Shown piece after piece: positions 1 through 8,454 of a DNA stretch of 64,000 nt. This DNA comes from Flavobacteriales bacterium UBA4466. GTDB lineage: Bacteria; Bacteroidota; Bacteroidia; Flavobacteriales_D; Crocinitomicaceae. A model generated the notes under the pieces. It worked only from the letters and a program-made list of their open reading frames with translations. It was not told the origin of the DNA and did not search any database. The stretch is taken from positions 124,001 through 188,000 of the forward strand of contig CAJJBE010000003.1 of assembly GCA_905182335.1 (NCBI GenBank). The letters are read 5' to 3'. Positions within the stretch are counted from its first letter, which is position 1. The number at the start of each line of letters is the position of its first letter. Both the position numbers and the translations under genes were made by a program.

Positions 1-1
1 A

Positions 2-583
2 GCATTTTTAACGGCTAATAATATGGACGAACGCCCAATTATTGCAGTTCTTCCTGGAAGTAGAAAGCAAGAGGTGTCTGTAAAGCTACCAATAATGTTA
101 GAGGCTTTGAAAGAATTTACCTCTCATCAAATTGTAGTTGCTGGAGTGCCAACCTTAACCCCAGAGTTTTATGCTTCAATTGACCCTTCAATTATCATTG
201 TGTTTAATGACACATATCGCTTGCTTGCGAATTCAAGTGTAGCAGTTGTAACGTCAGGAACAGCGACTTTAGAAACTGCATTATTCAAAGTTCCAGAGGT
301 TGTTTGCTATAAAGCTTCTGAGATTTCCTATGGCATCGCAAAGCGATTAATTAAAGTAGATTATATCTCCTTGGTTAATTTAATTATGAGTAGAGAAGTA
401 GTGAAAGAACTCATTCAAAAAGAGTGTAGCCCTGATCATATTCGAAATGAAGTTAAACAACTAATTTACGATCTAGAACGTCGAAATCAAATCAATCAAG
501 ATTATGCTTCACTTGAAAACATACTTGGCGCAGGAGGCGCAAGTAAAAAAGTTGCACAATACTTGTTAAAAACTATTCGTTAA
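2..583 (+). CDS. lpxB: Lipid-A-disaccharide synthase LpxB, C-terminal part (cut by window start)
   Basis: LpxB joins UDP-diacylglucosamine to lipid X to make the lipid A disaccharide at the inner face of the cytoplasmic membrane (known for the family). The frame is open back to base 2, so this is the C-terminal ~193 residues of a protein usually near 370-390. The LPGSRKQEV stretch of the GT-B nucleotide-binding half and the SGTATLETALF stretch followed by PEVVCYKAS are typical of LpxB. An ATG at 23 is internal, not a start. The rest of the lipid A pathway (lpxD, lpxC-fabZ, lpxA) lies 21 kb downstream. Confidence 0.93.
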   Translation, partial: AFLTANNMDERPIIAVLPGSRKQEVSVKLPIMLEALKEFTSHQIVVAGVPTLTPEFYASIDPSIIIVFNDTYRLLANSSVAVVTSGTATLETALFKVPEVVCYKASEISYGIAKRLIKVDYISLVNLIMSREVVKELIQKECSPDHIRNEVKQLIYDLERRNQINQDYASLENILGAGGASKKVAQYLLKTIR

Positions 584-623
584 GACTTTAAATAAATACT
601 TAGCGTATTTTAATTTTATTATT

Positions 624-1766
624 GTGAGAATCATATTATTAATCTTCGTGCTAAGTCAAAGCTTATTCCTTTTTGGTCAGCAGATGCGTATTGGTTTGCT
701 TACAGATTATAAGGTGAAGCGCGTTGCGATAAAAAGTGAACATGGTAGTTATGACATTTTTGGTGATACATCGATAGTATCCTCATTAAATTTAGGTAGA
801 ATACTCGAATTGAGTGTCTCGGATTCAAAAGTCATGATCCATGTTGGAGGCTTGGATACTTTTTCTGTTTCAAAAGTGATGCTAATTCCAATAAAAACGA
901 ATTCTTCATTAATATTATCTCCGAAACAACCCGCATTAAAAAAGCGTTCGTATGAGGATGCGCTAGAAGTTTTTGTTTCCAAAGGAGTTCTACAATTTGT
1001 AAATGTTGTTGATATGAAGAATTACATTTCAGGTGTTGTTGAATCTGAAGGTGGCGGAGGAAGGCACATCGAATATTATAAAGTGCAGGCATTAATGAGT
1101 AGAACGTACGCTTTAAAGAATAAGCGTAGACACATAAAAGACGGATTTGAGTTATGTGATCGTGTTCATTGCCAAGCGTATCATAATAAACTAAAACATA
1201 CGCTTAAAATTAGGCAAGCCGTCGAGGAGACATCAGATGAGGTAATAATTAATTTTAATGATGAATTAGTTACAACCTATTTCTCTGCTAATTGTGGAGG
1301 ACAAACATGTGATGCTTCCTACGTTTGGAATAATTCGGTACCTTATTTATCTTCCTTTAAAGATACTTTTTGCATATATACACGTCAAGCTAATTGGACG
1401 AAACGAGTTTCGAAAACTATTTGGTCTTCATTTTTAAATAAGAAATATGGTGTGGTAGAAGCAATGTATGGCAAATTGATTTATGATTTTGATCAAGAAG
1501 ATCGTAAGGCTTTTTATATTCATCCATCGTTAGGGGTACCACTTAGGGAGTTAAGAACAGAGTTTAAACTGAAGTCAACCTATTTTAGTACACGCATTGA
1601 AGGAGATGATGTTATATTGATTGGGCGTGGTTTTGGCCATGGCGTTGGGCTTTGTCAGGAAGGAGCAATGAAGATGGCTGATTTAGGCTTTAGTTACAAG
1701 CAAATAGCATTGTACTATTTCAATAAAATTAAAATTGTAGATTATTCCAAGAGTAAATTCTTCTAG
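624..1766 (+). CDS. SpoIID/LytB-domain secreted protein
   Basis: SpoIID-family proteins bind or cleave denuded peptidoglycan glycan strands, acting with amidases (known for the family). Here a GTG start is followed by a signal peptide (MRIILLIFVLSQSLFLFGQ), a beta-rich N-terminal part, then the SpoIID domain from about residue 125: VDMKNYISGVVESE, the QALMSRTYALKN stretch, CGGQT, and near the C-terminus GRGFGHGVGLCQEGA, which is the family hallmark. It sits 41 bp after lpxB and may be cotranscribed. Four cysteines in the domain centre could form disulfides in the periplasm. No lipobox is visible. Confidence 0.88.
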   Translation: MRIILLIFVLSQSLFLFGQQMRIGLLTDYKVKRVAIKSEHGSYDIFGDTSIVSSLNLGRILELSVSDSKVMIHVGGLDTFSVSKVMLIPIKTNSSLILSPKQPALKKRSYEDALEVFVSKGVLQFVNVVDMKNYISGVVESEGGGGRHIEYYKVQALMSRTYALKNKRRHIKDGFELCDRVHCQAYHNKLKHTLKIRQAVEETSDEVIINFNDELVTTYFSANCGGQTCDASYVWNNSVPYLSSFKDTFCIYTRQANWTKRVSKTIWSSFLNKKYGVVEAMYGKLIYDFDQEDRKAFYIHPSLGVPLRELRTEFKLKSTYFSTRIEGDDVILIGRGFGHGVGLCQEGAMKMADLGFSYKQIALYYFNKIKIVDYSKSKFF

Positions 1767-1799
1767 CAGAAATAGAAAGTTGGAATTGGTAGTTTATGA

Positions 1800-2084
1800 T
1801 TATTCGGAAAAGATGACGAAAACATCTTCATCGTCCTTCTTGAAATATTTATTCTCACGTGCATATCGTTCAACTTCAGGAAGATACTTTAATTGATTTA
1901 AAGTCTTGATAGTCTCAATTAAGTTAGAATTAACACCGGCTTTTTTAATTTCCAAGTTATTTAATTTTCGTGTTTGATAAAAAATGGTAAAGATATCATT
2001 CTCATCTAAGAATAAGGTGTACACGAAGAAAATCGTTATAGCCAAGATGAATTTGTTTTTTAGATATGAAAGTAATTTCTTCAT
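1800..2084 (-). CDS. Septum formation initiator family protein (FtsB/DivIC-like)
   Basis: 94 residues: a short basic cytoplasmic N-terminus, one transmembrane helix (about residues 12-28), then a helical, coiled-coil-prone segment and a C-terminal stretch containing YLPEVERYARENKYFKKDDEDVF. This layout and the closing ERxARExYxFxK-type motif match the FtsB/DivIC family, bitopic division proteins that partner FtsL/FtsQ (known). It is tail-to-tail with the SpoIID-domain gene, 33 bp apart. A terminator for the upstream minus-strand gene lies between the two, so it probably has its own promoter, though I see no clear -7 box. Confidence 0.8.
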   Translation of the reverse strand: MKKLLSYLKNKFILAITIFFVYTLFLDENDIFTIFYQTRKLNNLEIKKAGVNSNLIETIKTLNQLKYLPEVERYARENKYFKKDDEDVFVIFSE

Positions 2085-2165
2085 AAATTAAATATAATAA
2101 GAACTAAGGTGGTTAGCACGAAGTCAAGTTGATGTTATCCAACCAGTGATGTTGAAAAGCGTAGG

Positions 2166-2194
2166 TCAAAAAAAGTACTTCATTGAAGTGCTTT
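2166..2194 (-). terminator. Rho-independent terminator after the 2214-2963 gene
   Basis: A 10-bp stem (2172-2181 with 2185-2194, one G-T pair) and a 3-base loop are followed on the minus strand by a run of T (2167-2174 on the plus strand is all A). It separates the mutase-region genes from the FtsB-like gene. Confidence 0.8.
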
Positions 2195-2213
2195 AATTAG
2201 CATCTATTTTTGA

Positions 2214-2963
2214 TTAGTTTAAGATTTCGTCATAAAGTTCTTTCCAGTCTTCGTCTTCTTCAAACCATTTTGCAGCTTTATTTAATAAACTTTCAGCATT
2301 TGTGTTTTGCCTACCTTTTACCATTGATTTAGCCGTTGAGAGGATTCCATTTTTCAACATCGATCTGTCTGCTTCACTAAATTGATCTAATGAAGTTGTT
2401 TTTTCCATCATTTCATCGCATTCTTTCCAATAATTTCTAGCACTTGTTTTGTCTTGGTCTAAAAATTTGCAAGCCCCCATAATATAGTTCGCACCAATTG
2501 GGTACAATGTTATTTTTTTATATTTAAGAGCCCAACTAAATGCACGTTTAAAATTGTTTGACGTAAATTCATCATCAATAGTTTCTTGTAAACTCAATTG
2601 AAAATTATCTAAGAACTCTCTATGGTCTCCATTAAGCACAGTAGAGCTATCATTATATTTTAAGTCATATTTAATTCCTTTTGAAAGATATTTAATAGCA
2701 TCCTTATATGCGTTCTTAAATTTTATGTCAGTATTTACAGATAAAGAAATTTTATAAAGTCCTTTCGATAACCATATGTATGGTAATACGTCTTTAGCTG
2801 ATTTGTCTTTTTCCGTATACGAAGCAGCAACTTTCACAAGTTTTTCATAGTTTGCATCTGCATAAAGTATTTTTAAGTTATCATAGTTTGGAGCTTGTCC
2901 AAATGACAATGCTGATGAATAAATAAAGAATAATATTATAAGAATATTTTTCATATGTTTCAT
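2214..2963 (-). CDS. Secreted TPR-like protein of unknown function
   Basis: 249 residues with an N-terminal signal peptide (MKNILIILFFIYSSALSFGQ from the second Met). The mature part is all-helical by eye, with repeated patterns such as YLSKGIKYD and LLNKAAKWFEED that look like degenerate tetratricopeptide repeats. I do not recognise a specific family. It lies 62 bp downstream of mutB on the same strand and ends at a good terminator, so it may be the last gene of the EI24-mutA-mutB transcript, but nothing connects it functionally to the mutase. The start may be the ATG at 2963 or the one at 2954. Confidence 0.65.
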   Translation of the reverse strand: MKHMKNILIILFFIYSSALSFGQAPNYDNLKILYADANYEKLVKVAASYTEKDKSAKDVLPYIWLSKGLYKISLSVNTDIKFKNAYKDAIKYLSKGIKYDLKYNDSSTVLNGDHREFLDNFQLSLQETIDDEFTSNNFKRAFSWALKYKKITLYPIGANYIMGACKFLDQDKTSARNYWKECDEMMEKTTSLDQFSEADRSMLKNGILSTAKSMVKGRQNTNAESLLNKAAKWFEEDEDWKELYDEILN

Positions 2964-3025
2964 TTTTAATGATTATTTCAAATATTGTGCCGAAACTAAA
3001 TTTCAGCCAAAGTTATTATTTTTTC

Positions 3026-5158
3026 CTAATCATAACTCTGTATTAATAATTCTAATATTTCTTGCGCAGCTTTTGATATCTTTGTTCCAGGACCAAACAC
3101 ACCAAATACACCAGCTCCATACAAGAAGTCATAGTCTTGCTTCGGAATAACACCTCCAGCGATTACCATAATATCTCCACGGCCTAATTTCTCTAATTCA
3201 GCAATTACTTTTGGGACTAGAGTTTTATGTCCTGCGGCAAGAGATGACACGCCTAAAATATGGGCATCATTTTCCACTGCTTGTCTTGCTGCTTCTTCAG
3301 GGGTTTGAAACAATGGTCCAATATCGACATCGAAGCCTATATCAGCGAATGAAGTGGCAATAACTTTTGCGCCACGATCATGTCCATCTTGTCCCATTTT
3401 AGCAATCATAATTCGAGGGCGTCGACCCTCTAGTTTACTAAATTTATCTGCTAATTCCTTAGCTATATTAAAATCTTTATCTCCCATAGATTCTGCTGAA
3501 TAAACGCCATTAATAGATCTGATTGTTGCTTTATATCTTCCATAGACATCTTCTAAAGCAGATGAGATTTCACCTAAAGAAGCTCTTTCTCGAGCACATC
3601 TAACGGCAATTTCTAATAGGTTACCTGTTTCGTTCTTAGCCGCAGAAATCAACTCATTCAAAGTAGATTTAACTTTATTTTCATCCCGATTTTTTTTCAA
3701 TCTATTTAAGCGTTCTATCTGAGAATCTCTCACTTTAGTATTATCAACTTCGAGAATCTCAATTTGCTCTTTACTTTCAATCTCAAAACGATTTACACCA
3801 ACTATAATATCTTTAGTTGAATCAATTCTTGCCTGTTTTCGTGCCGCTGCTTCTTCAATTCTCATTTTCGGAAGACCCGTTTCAATCGCTTTTGCCATTC
3901 CTCCTAATTCTTCAACTTCCTCTATGAGTTTTGATGCTTGATCAACGAGCTCTTCAGTTAATTTCTCTACAAAATAACTTCCACCTAATGGATCTACATG
4001 CTCTGTGATTCCAGTTTCTGCTTGTAAATAAATTTGTGTATTACGTGCAATTCTGGCCGAAAAATCAGTTGGTAACGCAATTGCTTCATCCAATGCATTT
4101 GTGTGTAAAGATTGTGTTCCTCCAAGAGCAGCAGCCATTGCTTCAATGCATGTTCGCGTTATGTTGTTGAAAGGATCCTGCTCTGTTAAGCTCCACCCGG
4201 AAGTTTGACAATGAGTTCTTAAAGCAAGTGATTTTTGGTTTGCGGGTTTAAACTGATTAACCATTTTAGCCCAAAGAATTCTCGCTGCACGCATTTTTGC
4301 AACCTCTGTAAAATGATTCATCCCAATTGCCCAGAAAAAACTGAGTCTTGGAGCGAATTCATCCACATTCATTCCTGCTTTGATACCTGCTCTTAAGTAT
4401 TCTAAGCCATCGGCTAGAGTATATGCTAACTCAATTGCTGCCGTAGCACCAGCTTCTTGCATGTGGTAGCCAGAAATTGATATTGAATTAAATCGAGGCA
4501 TCTTCTTTGCTGTATATTCAAATATATCTGAAATTATTTTCATTGAAGGAAGAGGCGGGTAGATGTATGTGTTTCTAACCATAAACTCTTTTAAGATGTC
4601 GTTTTGAATCGTTCCACCTAATTCTTTTTGATTTACTCCTTGCTCTTCTGCAGCAACAATGTAAAACGCCATTATTGGCAAAACGGCACCATTCATAGTC
4701 ATTGATACAGACATTTTATCTAATGGGATTTCATCAAATAAGACTTTCATATCCATAATTGAATCAATGGCAACTCCGGCTTTACCAACATCCCCAACAA
4801 CCCGATCGTGATCTGAGTCATATCCACGGTGTGTTGCCAAATCAAATGCAACGGAAAGTCCTTTTTGTCCTGCGGCTAAATTTCTTTTATAAAATGCATT
4901 TGATTCTTCAGCAGTTGAAAATCCTGCGTATTGACGGATGGTCCAAGGACGAATCGTATACATTGAGCTGTATGGCCCTCTAAGGTTTGGTGCAATACCA
5001 GAAACGAAACCAATGTGCTCCGTTGAGTCAATATCTTCTTTAGAATAATAGTTTTTTAATGTGATGTTATCTGCAGTTGTTAAAACATCAGATTTATTTT
5101 GTTTTCTTTTAATTATTTCTGAATCGAAAGGAACAGTGCTGAAATCTACTTTTTTCAT
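3026..5158 (-). CDS. mutB: Methylmalonyl-CoA mutase, large (catalytic) subunit
   Basis: Interconverts succinyl-CoA and methylmalonyl-CoA with adenosylcobalamin. 710 residues, the usual length for the alpha subunit. The N-terminal TIM barrel carries the [18 protein letters not shown] stretch and [18 protein letters not shown]. The C-terminal cobalamin-binding domain has the DGHDRG motif (residues 591-596, with His593 the predicted cobalt ligand), the SSLAAGH loop and a GG near residue 668. Its start overlaps the mutA stop by 4 bp, so translation is coupled. The partner GTPase MeaB is encoded at 52050. No epimerase gene is in the window. Confidence 0.97.
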   Translation of the reverse strand: MKKVDFSTVPFDSEIIKRKQNKSDVLTTADNITLKNYYSKEDIDSTEHIGFVSGIAPNLRGPYSSMYTIRPWTIRQYAGFSTAEESNAFYKRNLAAGQKGLSVAFDLATHRGYDSDHDRVVGDVGKAGVAIDSIMDMKVLFDEIPLDKMSVSMTMNGAVLPIMAFYIVAAEEQGVNQKELGGTIQNDILKEFMVRNTYIYPPLPSMKIISDIFEYTAKKMPRFNSISISGYHMQEAGATAAIELAYTLADGLEYLRAGIKAGMNVDEFAPRLSFFWAIGMNHFTEVAKMRAARILWAKMVNQFKPANQKSLALRTHCQTSGWSLTEQDPFNNITRTCIEAMAAALGGTQSLHTNALDEAIALPTDFSARIARNTQIYLQAETGITEHVDPLGGSYFVEKLTEELVDQASKLIEEVEELGGMAKAIETGLPKMRIEEAAARKQARIDSTKDIIVGVNRFEIESKEQIEILEVDNTKVRDSQIERLNRLKKNRDENKVKSTLNELISAAKNETGNLLEIAVRCARERASLGEISSALEDVYGRYKATIRSINGVYSAESMGDKDFNIAKELADKFSKLEGRRPRIMIAKMGQDGHDRGAKVIATSFADIGFDVDIGPLFQTPEEAARQAVENDAHILGVSSLAAGHKTLVPKVIAELEKLGRGDIMVIAGGVIPKQDYDFLYGAGVFGVFGPGTKISKAAQEILELLIQSYD

Positions 5159-6495
5159 ACTGTTTCAGAGTTTATTTTTTGTTCTAAAACTAATGATTCA
5201 AGTCCTAAATACGTATACATTTGTGTCCATTCATTATTTGTTTCTTCAGGATTTTTAAATGTGTTAATCCCGATTAATAATGTTGATTTTTCTTGAATGT
5301 TTTTAACCCGGAGATCCGATTTTTTAGTAATTTCATTTTTAAATGATTTTGATTTTACACCAGCGTCTAATTGTTCTAGCTCTTGAAATTTAACCCATGC
5401 TTTACGCGCAATTTCTTCTGTTGAGCATTCTACAGAGTAGCTACCTCCGAGTGGGTCAATGACAGCATCGAAATAAGATTCTTCTTTCAGAATATTAGAA
5501 ATATTTAATGCCATTCGCTCTGAAAGTTCAGATGCTCCATTTGTTGAATAGATATCATATGGTTTAACTACTACGGCATTAATCCCTCCAGTTACAGCAG
5601 ACATTACTTCAGTTGTTTGGCGTAATAAGTTTGTGTAAGGATCCTTCAATGATTTGTTTAAATGACCAATTACCGCAGTGATATCACAATTGTGAGAGCA
5701 ATTATGTTCGGGTTTGTATGCGCTTATCACTTTTGCCCAAAGTTGCTTTAATGCTCTAAATTTTGAGGTTTCAAAGAAGTAATTTGAGCCTACTCCCAGA
5801 TTAAATGAGATGCATGCAGATGCCTGGTCAATCGTGAAGCCTAATTCCATTAAGCGTATTAAATAGTCGTGACCTATATTCAAGCAAAATGCAATTTCTT
5901 GCCATGTATTCGCTCCAATATTTTGAACTTTGAATCCATTAACACTGCAGAACCTTTGCTGTTTAATTTTAAAGTGCTCCGCTATTAAATTTAAATCTTC
6001 AACCGATAATAAGCTATCTACGATATCAATGTTGTATTGAACATTGTTTGTATATGGTTTTAGTATGCTGTATAAGTCATCAAATTCAGATTTTGATTCA
6101 ATGACAAATTGAGTATGAATGAATTCAAATTTAATTTCATTGATTACAACGGTCCAATCAACCTTTTCTTTTTCAGGCTTAAAGACAAGTAAATCTGCTC
6201 CTGAATTTAATGCTAAAAGTGCTTTTTTGTTTGCTTCTTTTTCATTTGAAACCAATATAAAAGCACCATTTTTCCATTCGTTTCTCGATTCATTCATTCC
6301 TCGAGTAAATGGAAAGTTGCCAGGAATGTCATTCTTTAAAATGTCCTCAGAATGATAATAACTAGAAAGGCTTAAGTCCTCAATCTTATCATCTATAGCT
6401 ATGATTGATGGGTCCTTACCTTTTAAATCTGAGATAATTTTATCTTCCCATTCAGATTTTGAGACCTTTTTAAACTCGTTGAAAAAATCACTCAT
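5155..6495 (-). CDS. mutA: Methylmalonyl-CoA mutase, small subunit
   Basis: 446 residues, homologous to the large subunit but without catalytic residues, as in other heterodimeric mutases. It is shorter than the ~600-residue actinobacterial MutA because a C-terminal B12-like domain is essentially absent. This shortened form is common in Bacteroidota as far as I know. The [10 protein letters not shown] stretch near residue 348 mirrors [10 protein letters not shown] in MutB. It overlaps the upstream EI24 gene by 8 bp and mutB by 4 bp, a tight operon. Confidence 0.92.
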   Translation of the reverse strand: MSDFFNEFKKVSKSEWEDKIISDLKGKDPSIIAIDDKIEDLSLSSYYHSEDILKNDIPGNFPFTRGMNESRNEWKNGAFILVSNEKEANKKALLALNSGADLLVFKPEKEKVDWTVVINEIKFEFIHTQFVIESKSEFDDLYSILKPYTNNVQYNIDIVDSLLSVEDLNLIAEHFKIKQQRFCSVNGFKVQNIGANTWQEIAFCLNIGHDYLIRLMELGFTIDQASACISFNLGVGSNYFFETSKFRALKQLWAKVISAYKPEHNCSHNCDITAVIGHLNKSLKDPYTNLLRQTTEVMSAVTGGINAVVVKPYDIYSTNGASELSERMALNISNILKEESYFDAVIDPLGGSYSVECSTEEIARKAWVKFQELEQLDAGVKSKSFKNEITKKSDLRVKNIQEKSTLLIGINTFKNPEETNNEWTQMYTYLGLESLVLEQKINSETV

Positions 6496-7258
6496 TTTTT
6501 AGCGCTTTCTGTTTGTTTTTTAATTGTTTAGGCTGAATCTTCTTCGTAAGATATAAATATACTAAAGTTGAGACCATAATTGTAATGATTGGAGCAAGAG
6601 GCACTCCGATAATTGGAATATTGTAAATACCTATAAAAATAGCACCAGTGAGGATCATCGTTAATGGCTGATTGAATGCAAAGCATAAGCTACTAAACAC
6701 TCCCGTTTCGTATCTTTCCAGAGCGAAATCATAGAATGAAAATCCAAAGAAAAATCCGGTAATACAAAAGTATACAATCGTGTCTAGTAATTCGAAACCA
6801 GTAATCCATGAGATTATCCAATAAAGACCGATAAAAATAAATTCAAGGAAAAGAGCGAGTATAATGACAAAGATCATTCTTATGAAGTCATTGAAAAAAC
6901 GAAGAAAACCGCCTTCAAACTTACCACCTGTGTATTTTGCGTCTAGCTTTTCACCAAGGTACGTGCTGAACGGAGATAATACACTTAGTACCATGAAGAT
7001 ATAAAGCTGTTCAGTCATTAGTTGAAATAGAGAGAATGCCTTTTGGACAGCAGAACTGACATATCCTGCTATCCAATCAATCCAAGAATAGTCACTAGTC
7101 AATTCAGCAGCATTAATAATGGCCGATGTTTGAGATGTAAACCAATAATAAACAACGGTCAATACTATTCCGGGAATAAAGAATAGAAGAAAGTTTCCTT
7201 TAAATAATTCTTCAAAGGTATTTGTTATCGCTTTAATGTGATAATTGACTGTCTCCAT
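6488..7258 (-). CDS. EI24-domain multi-pass membrane protein
   Basis: 256 residues with about five or six hydrophobic segments (near 22-42, 80-105, 125-150, 150-180, 200-240). The pattern of a short cytosolic N-terminus with FEELFKGNFLLFFIPG and a later GVFSSLCFAFNQP loop resembles the EI24/CysZ-like family of Bacteroidota, whose function is unknown or, in CysZ, sulfate uptake. It is first in the operon with mutA and mutB (8-bp overlap). A -7 box lies 7 bases before the ATG. Any role in propionate metabolism is unproven. Confidence 0.72.
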   Translation of the reverse strand: METVNYHIKAITNTFEELFKGNFLLFFIPGIVLTVVYYWFTSQTSAIINAAELTSDYSWIDWIAGYVSSAVQKAFSLFQLMTEQLYIFMVLSVLSPFSTYLGEKLDAKYTGGKFEGGFLRFFNDFIRMIFVIILALFLEFIFIGLYWIISWITGFELLDTIVYFCITGFFFGFSFYDFALERYETGVFSSLCFAFNQPLTMILTGAIFIGIYNIPIIGVPLAPIITIMVSTLVYLYLTKKIQPKQLKNKQKALKNE

Positions 7259-7265
7259 ATATCAA

Positions 7266-7273
7266 CAAATTTA
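7266..7273 (-). promoter_or_regulatory. -7 box (TAAATTTG) of the EI24-mutA-mutB operon
   Basis: Exact match to the Bacteroidota TAnnTTTG element, ending 7 bases before the ATG at 7258. No -33 TTG was found at the usual spacing. Confidence 0.6.
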
Positions 7274-7284
7274 ACGAATAGAAA

Positions 7285-7446
7285 TCATAATATTTTATTA
7301 AAGAGCAAGTAAAACCCACCGTAAAACAAAAGGATATTCATCGCCCATTGAACTTTTGACGTATAGCCTTGATTTTTCCAGTATAGCCAGTTAATTGTGC
7401 CAAGGATAATAGCAGGTGCGATTGGGTATAAAAAAACGACAGGCAT
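7285..7446 (-). CDS. Small two-helix membrane protein (53 aa), unannotated-size ORF
   Basis: An ATG-to-TGA frame of 53 codons in an otherwise empty gap. The product begins MPVVFLYPIAPAIILGTINW, then a polar turn (YWKNQGYTSK) and a second hydrophobic helix (QWAMNILLFYGGFYLLFNKI). A random frame would rarely give two clean transmembrane helices with a charged, tyrosine-rich turn, so I think it is real. It ends 26 bp before the EI24 gene and could be cotranscribed with it, although the EI24 -7 box lies just after it. I do not recognise a family. Confidence 0.5.
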   Translation of the reverse strand: MPVVFLYPIAPAIILGTINWLYWKNQGYTSKVQWAMNILLFYGGFYLLFNKIL

Positions 7447-7508
7447 TATCTTACGCTTTTTTTGAGATACTTAGAGCACATTTTTTTAGACCATTTAAAT
7501 TCTAATAT

Positions 7509-7533
7509 ATTGAACCTTATATTAAGGTTCAAT
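7509..7533. repeat. Perfect 11-bp inverted repeat with 3-base loop
   Basis: The two arms 7509-7519 and 7523-7533 are exact reverse complements around a TAT loop. It lies 42 bp beyond the stop of the lipid kinase gene (minus strand), so it probably ends that transcript. The T-run expected after a minus-strand terminator is weak, so an operator or mRNA-end stabiliser is also possible. Confidence 0.6.
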
Positions 7534-7575
7534 TTTAAGAAATGATATTTATATCAGGTTTAATAAACTTCATTA

Positions 7576-8454
7576 TCATTTGTTTCCTACCAATATATTA
7601 AGACTTTTTGGTACAACGCTAACGTTTAGTTCATCTTTTACATCAAAGGGTTCACCATCATAGTGTGCAATCTTCTTCGATAATTGAATTTTCACCGTTT
7701 TAAAAGTAATGATTTCGGCGAAACGACTTTTATCTCCACTTTTCCGAAAGAATCGGAAAAGAATCGAAGGAGCAGACCAAATCGAAAAAGGTTTTAATAG
7801 GCATAGTTCAAGCTCTCCATCTGTTACATCAGATTTCGGAGAGACAGTAAAGCCATTTCCAAATTGAGAAGCGTTAGCTACAGTGCATAGTACTACCGGT
7901 AATGTTTTGATTTTTCCATCTAAGTCTATAGAAATATTAATAGGATTGTATTTGAAAAACTCACGAATAATAAGATATGTATATCCGCGCAATCCTCGTT
8001 TACGATGTGTGTCGAATTTTTTAGCGATAACAGCATCAAACCCATAGCCACCAACGCCAAGAAATGATTTATCGTTTACAAGTACAGTATCCATTCTAAT
8101 AGCTTGGTTTCTGTTGATGCAAAAAATGGCATCTTTAATATTTAATGGTATTTTTAGATGTCTTGCAAGCCCATTTCCCGATCCGATAGGGAGAATAGCA
8201 AGTTTTGTGTTTGTCCCAATCAATGCTGTTCCAACTTCGTGCACTGAGCCATCACCACCAACAGCACAAACTATATCATAGTTCATTTTAGCTGATTCCG
8301 TCGCAATATATTTAGCATGCTTTCGGTATTCAGTATATGCGATGTCATAATCAAAGATATTTAAATCTAGATGTTGATCAATTAACTTGGGGATATCCTC
8401 CTTTTTCCCGATACCAGAAATTGGATTAATTATAAATCTGATCTTCTTTTTCAT
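7576..8454 (-). CDS. Diacylglycerol-kinase-family lipid kinase (YegS/DgkB-like)
   Basis: 292 residues, the family's usual length. NPISGIGKK near residue 10 and the nucleotide-binding GGDGSVHEVGTALIG (about 65-80) followed by PIGSGNGLARHL are diagnostic of the DAGK catalytic fold. DGELELCLLKP and HYDGEPF near the C-terminus complete the two-domain pattern. Members phosphorylate diacylglycerol or related lipids at the membrane face. Its first 29 bp lie inside the LTA-synthase-like gene, so the two are translated together. That pairing recalls Gram-positive DgkB, which recycles the diacylglycerol released by LtaS (inference). Confidence 0.9.
   Translation of the reverse strand: MKKKIRFIINPISGIGKKEDIPKLIDQHLDLNIFDYDIAYTEYRKHAKYIATESAKMNYDIVCAVGGDGSVHEVGTALIGTNTKLAILPIGSGNGLARHLKIPLNIKDAIFCINRNQAIRMDTVLVNDKSFLGVGGYGFDAVIAKKFDTHRKRGLRGYTYLIIREFFKYNPINISIDLDGKIKTLPVVLCTVANASQFGNGFTVSPKSDVTDGELELCLLKPFSIWSAPSILFRFFRKSGDKSRFAEIITFKTVKIQLSKKIAHYDGEPFDVKDELNVSVVPKSLNILVGNK

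Noticed and set aside
2214-2963. Considering the secreted TPR-like protein as a mutase accessory factor
   Set aside because: Only its position after mutB supports that; it has an export signal while the mutase is cytoplasmic.
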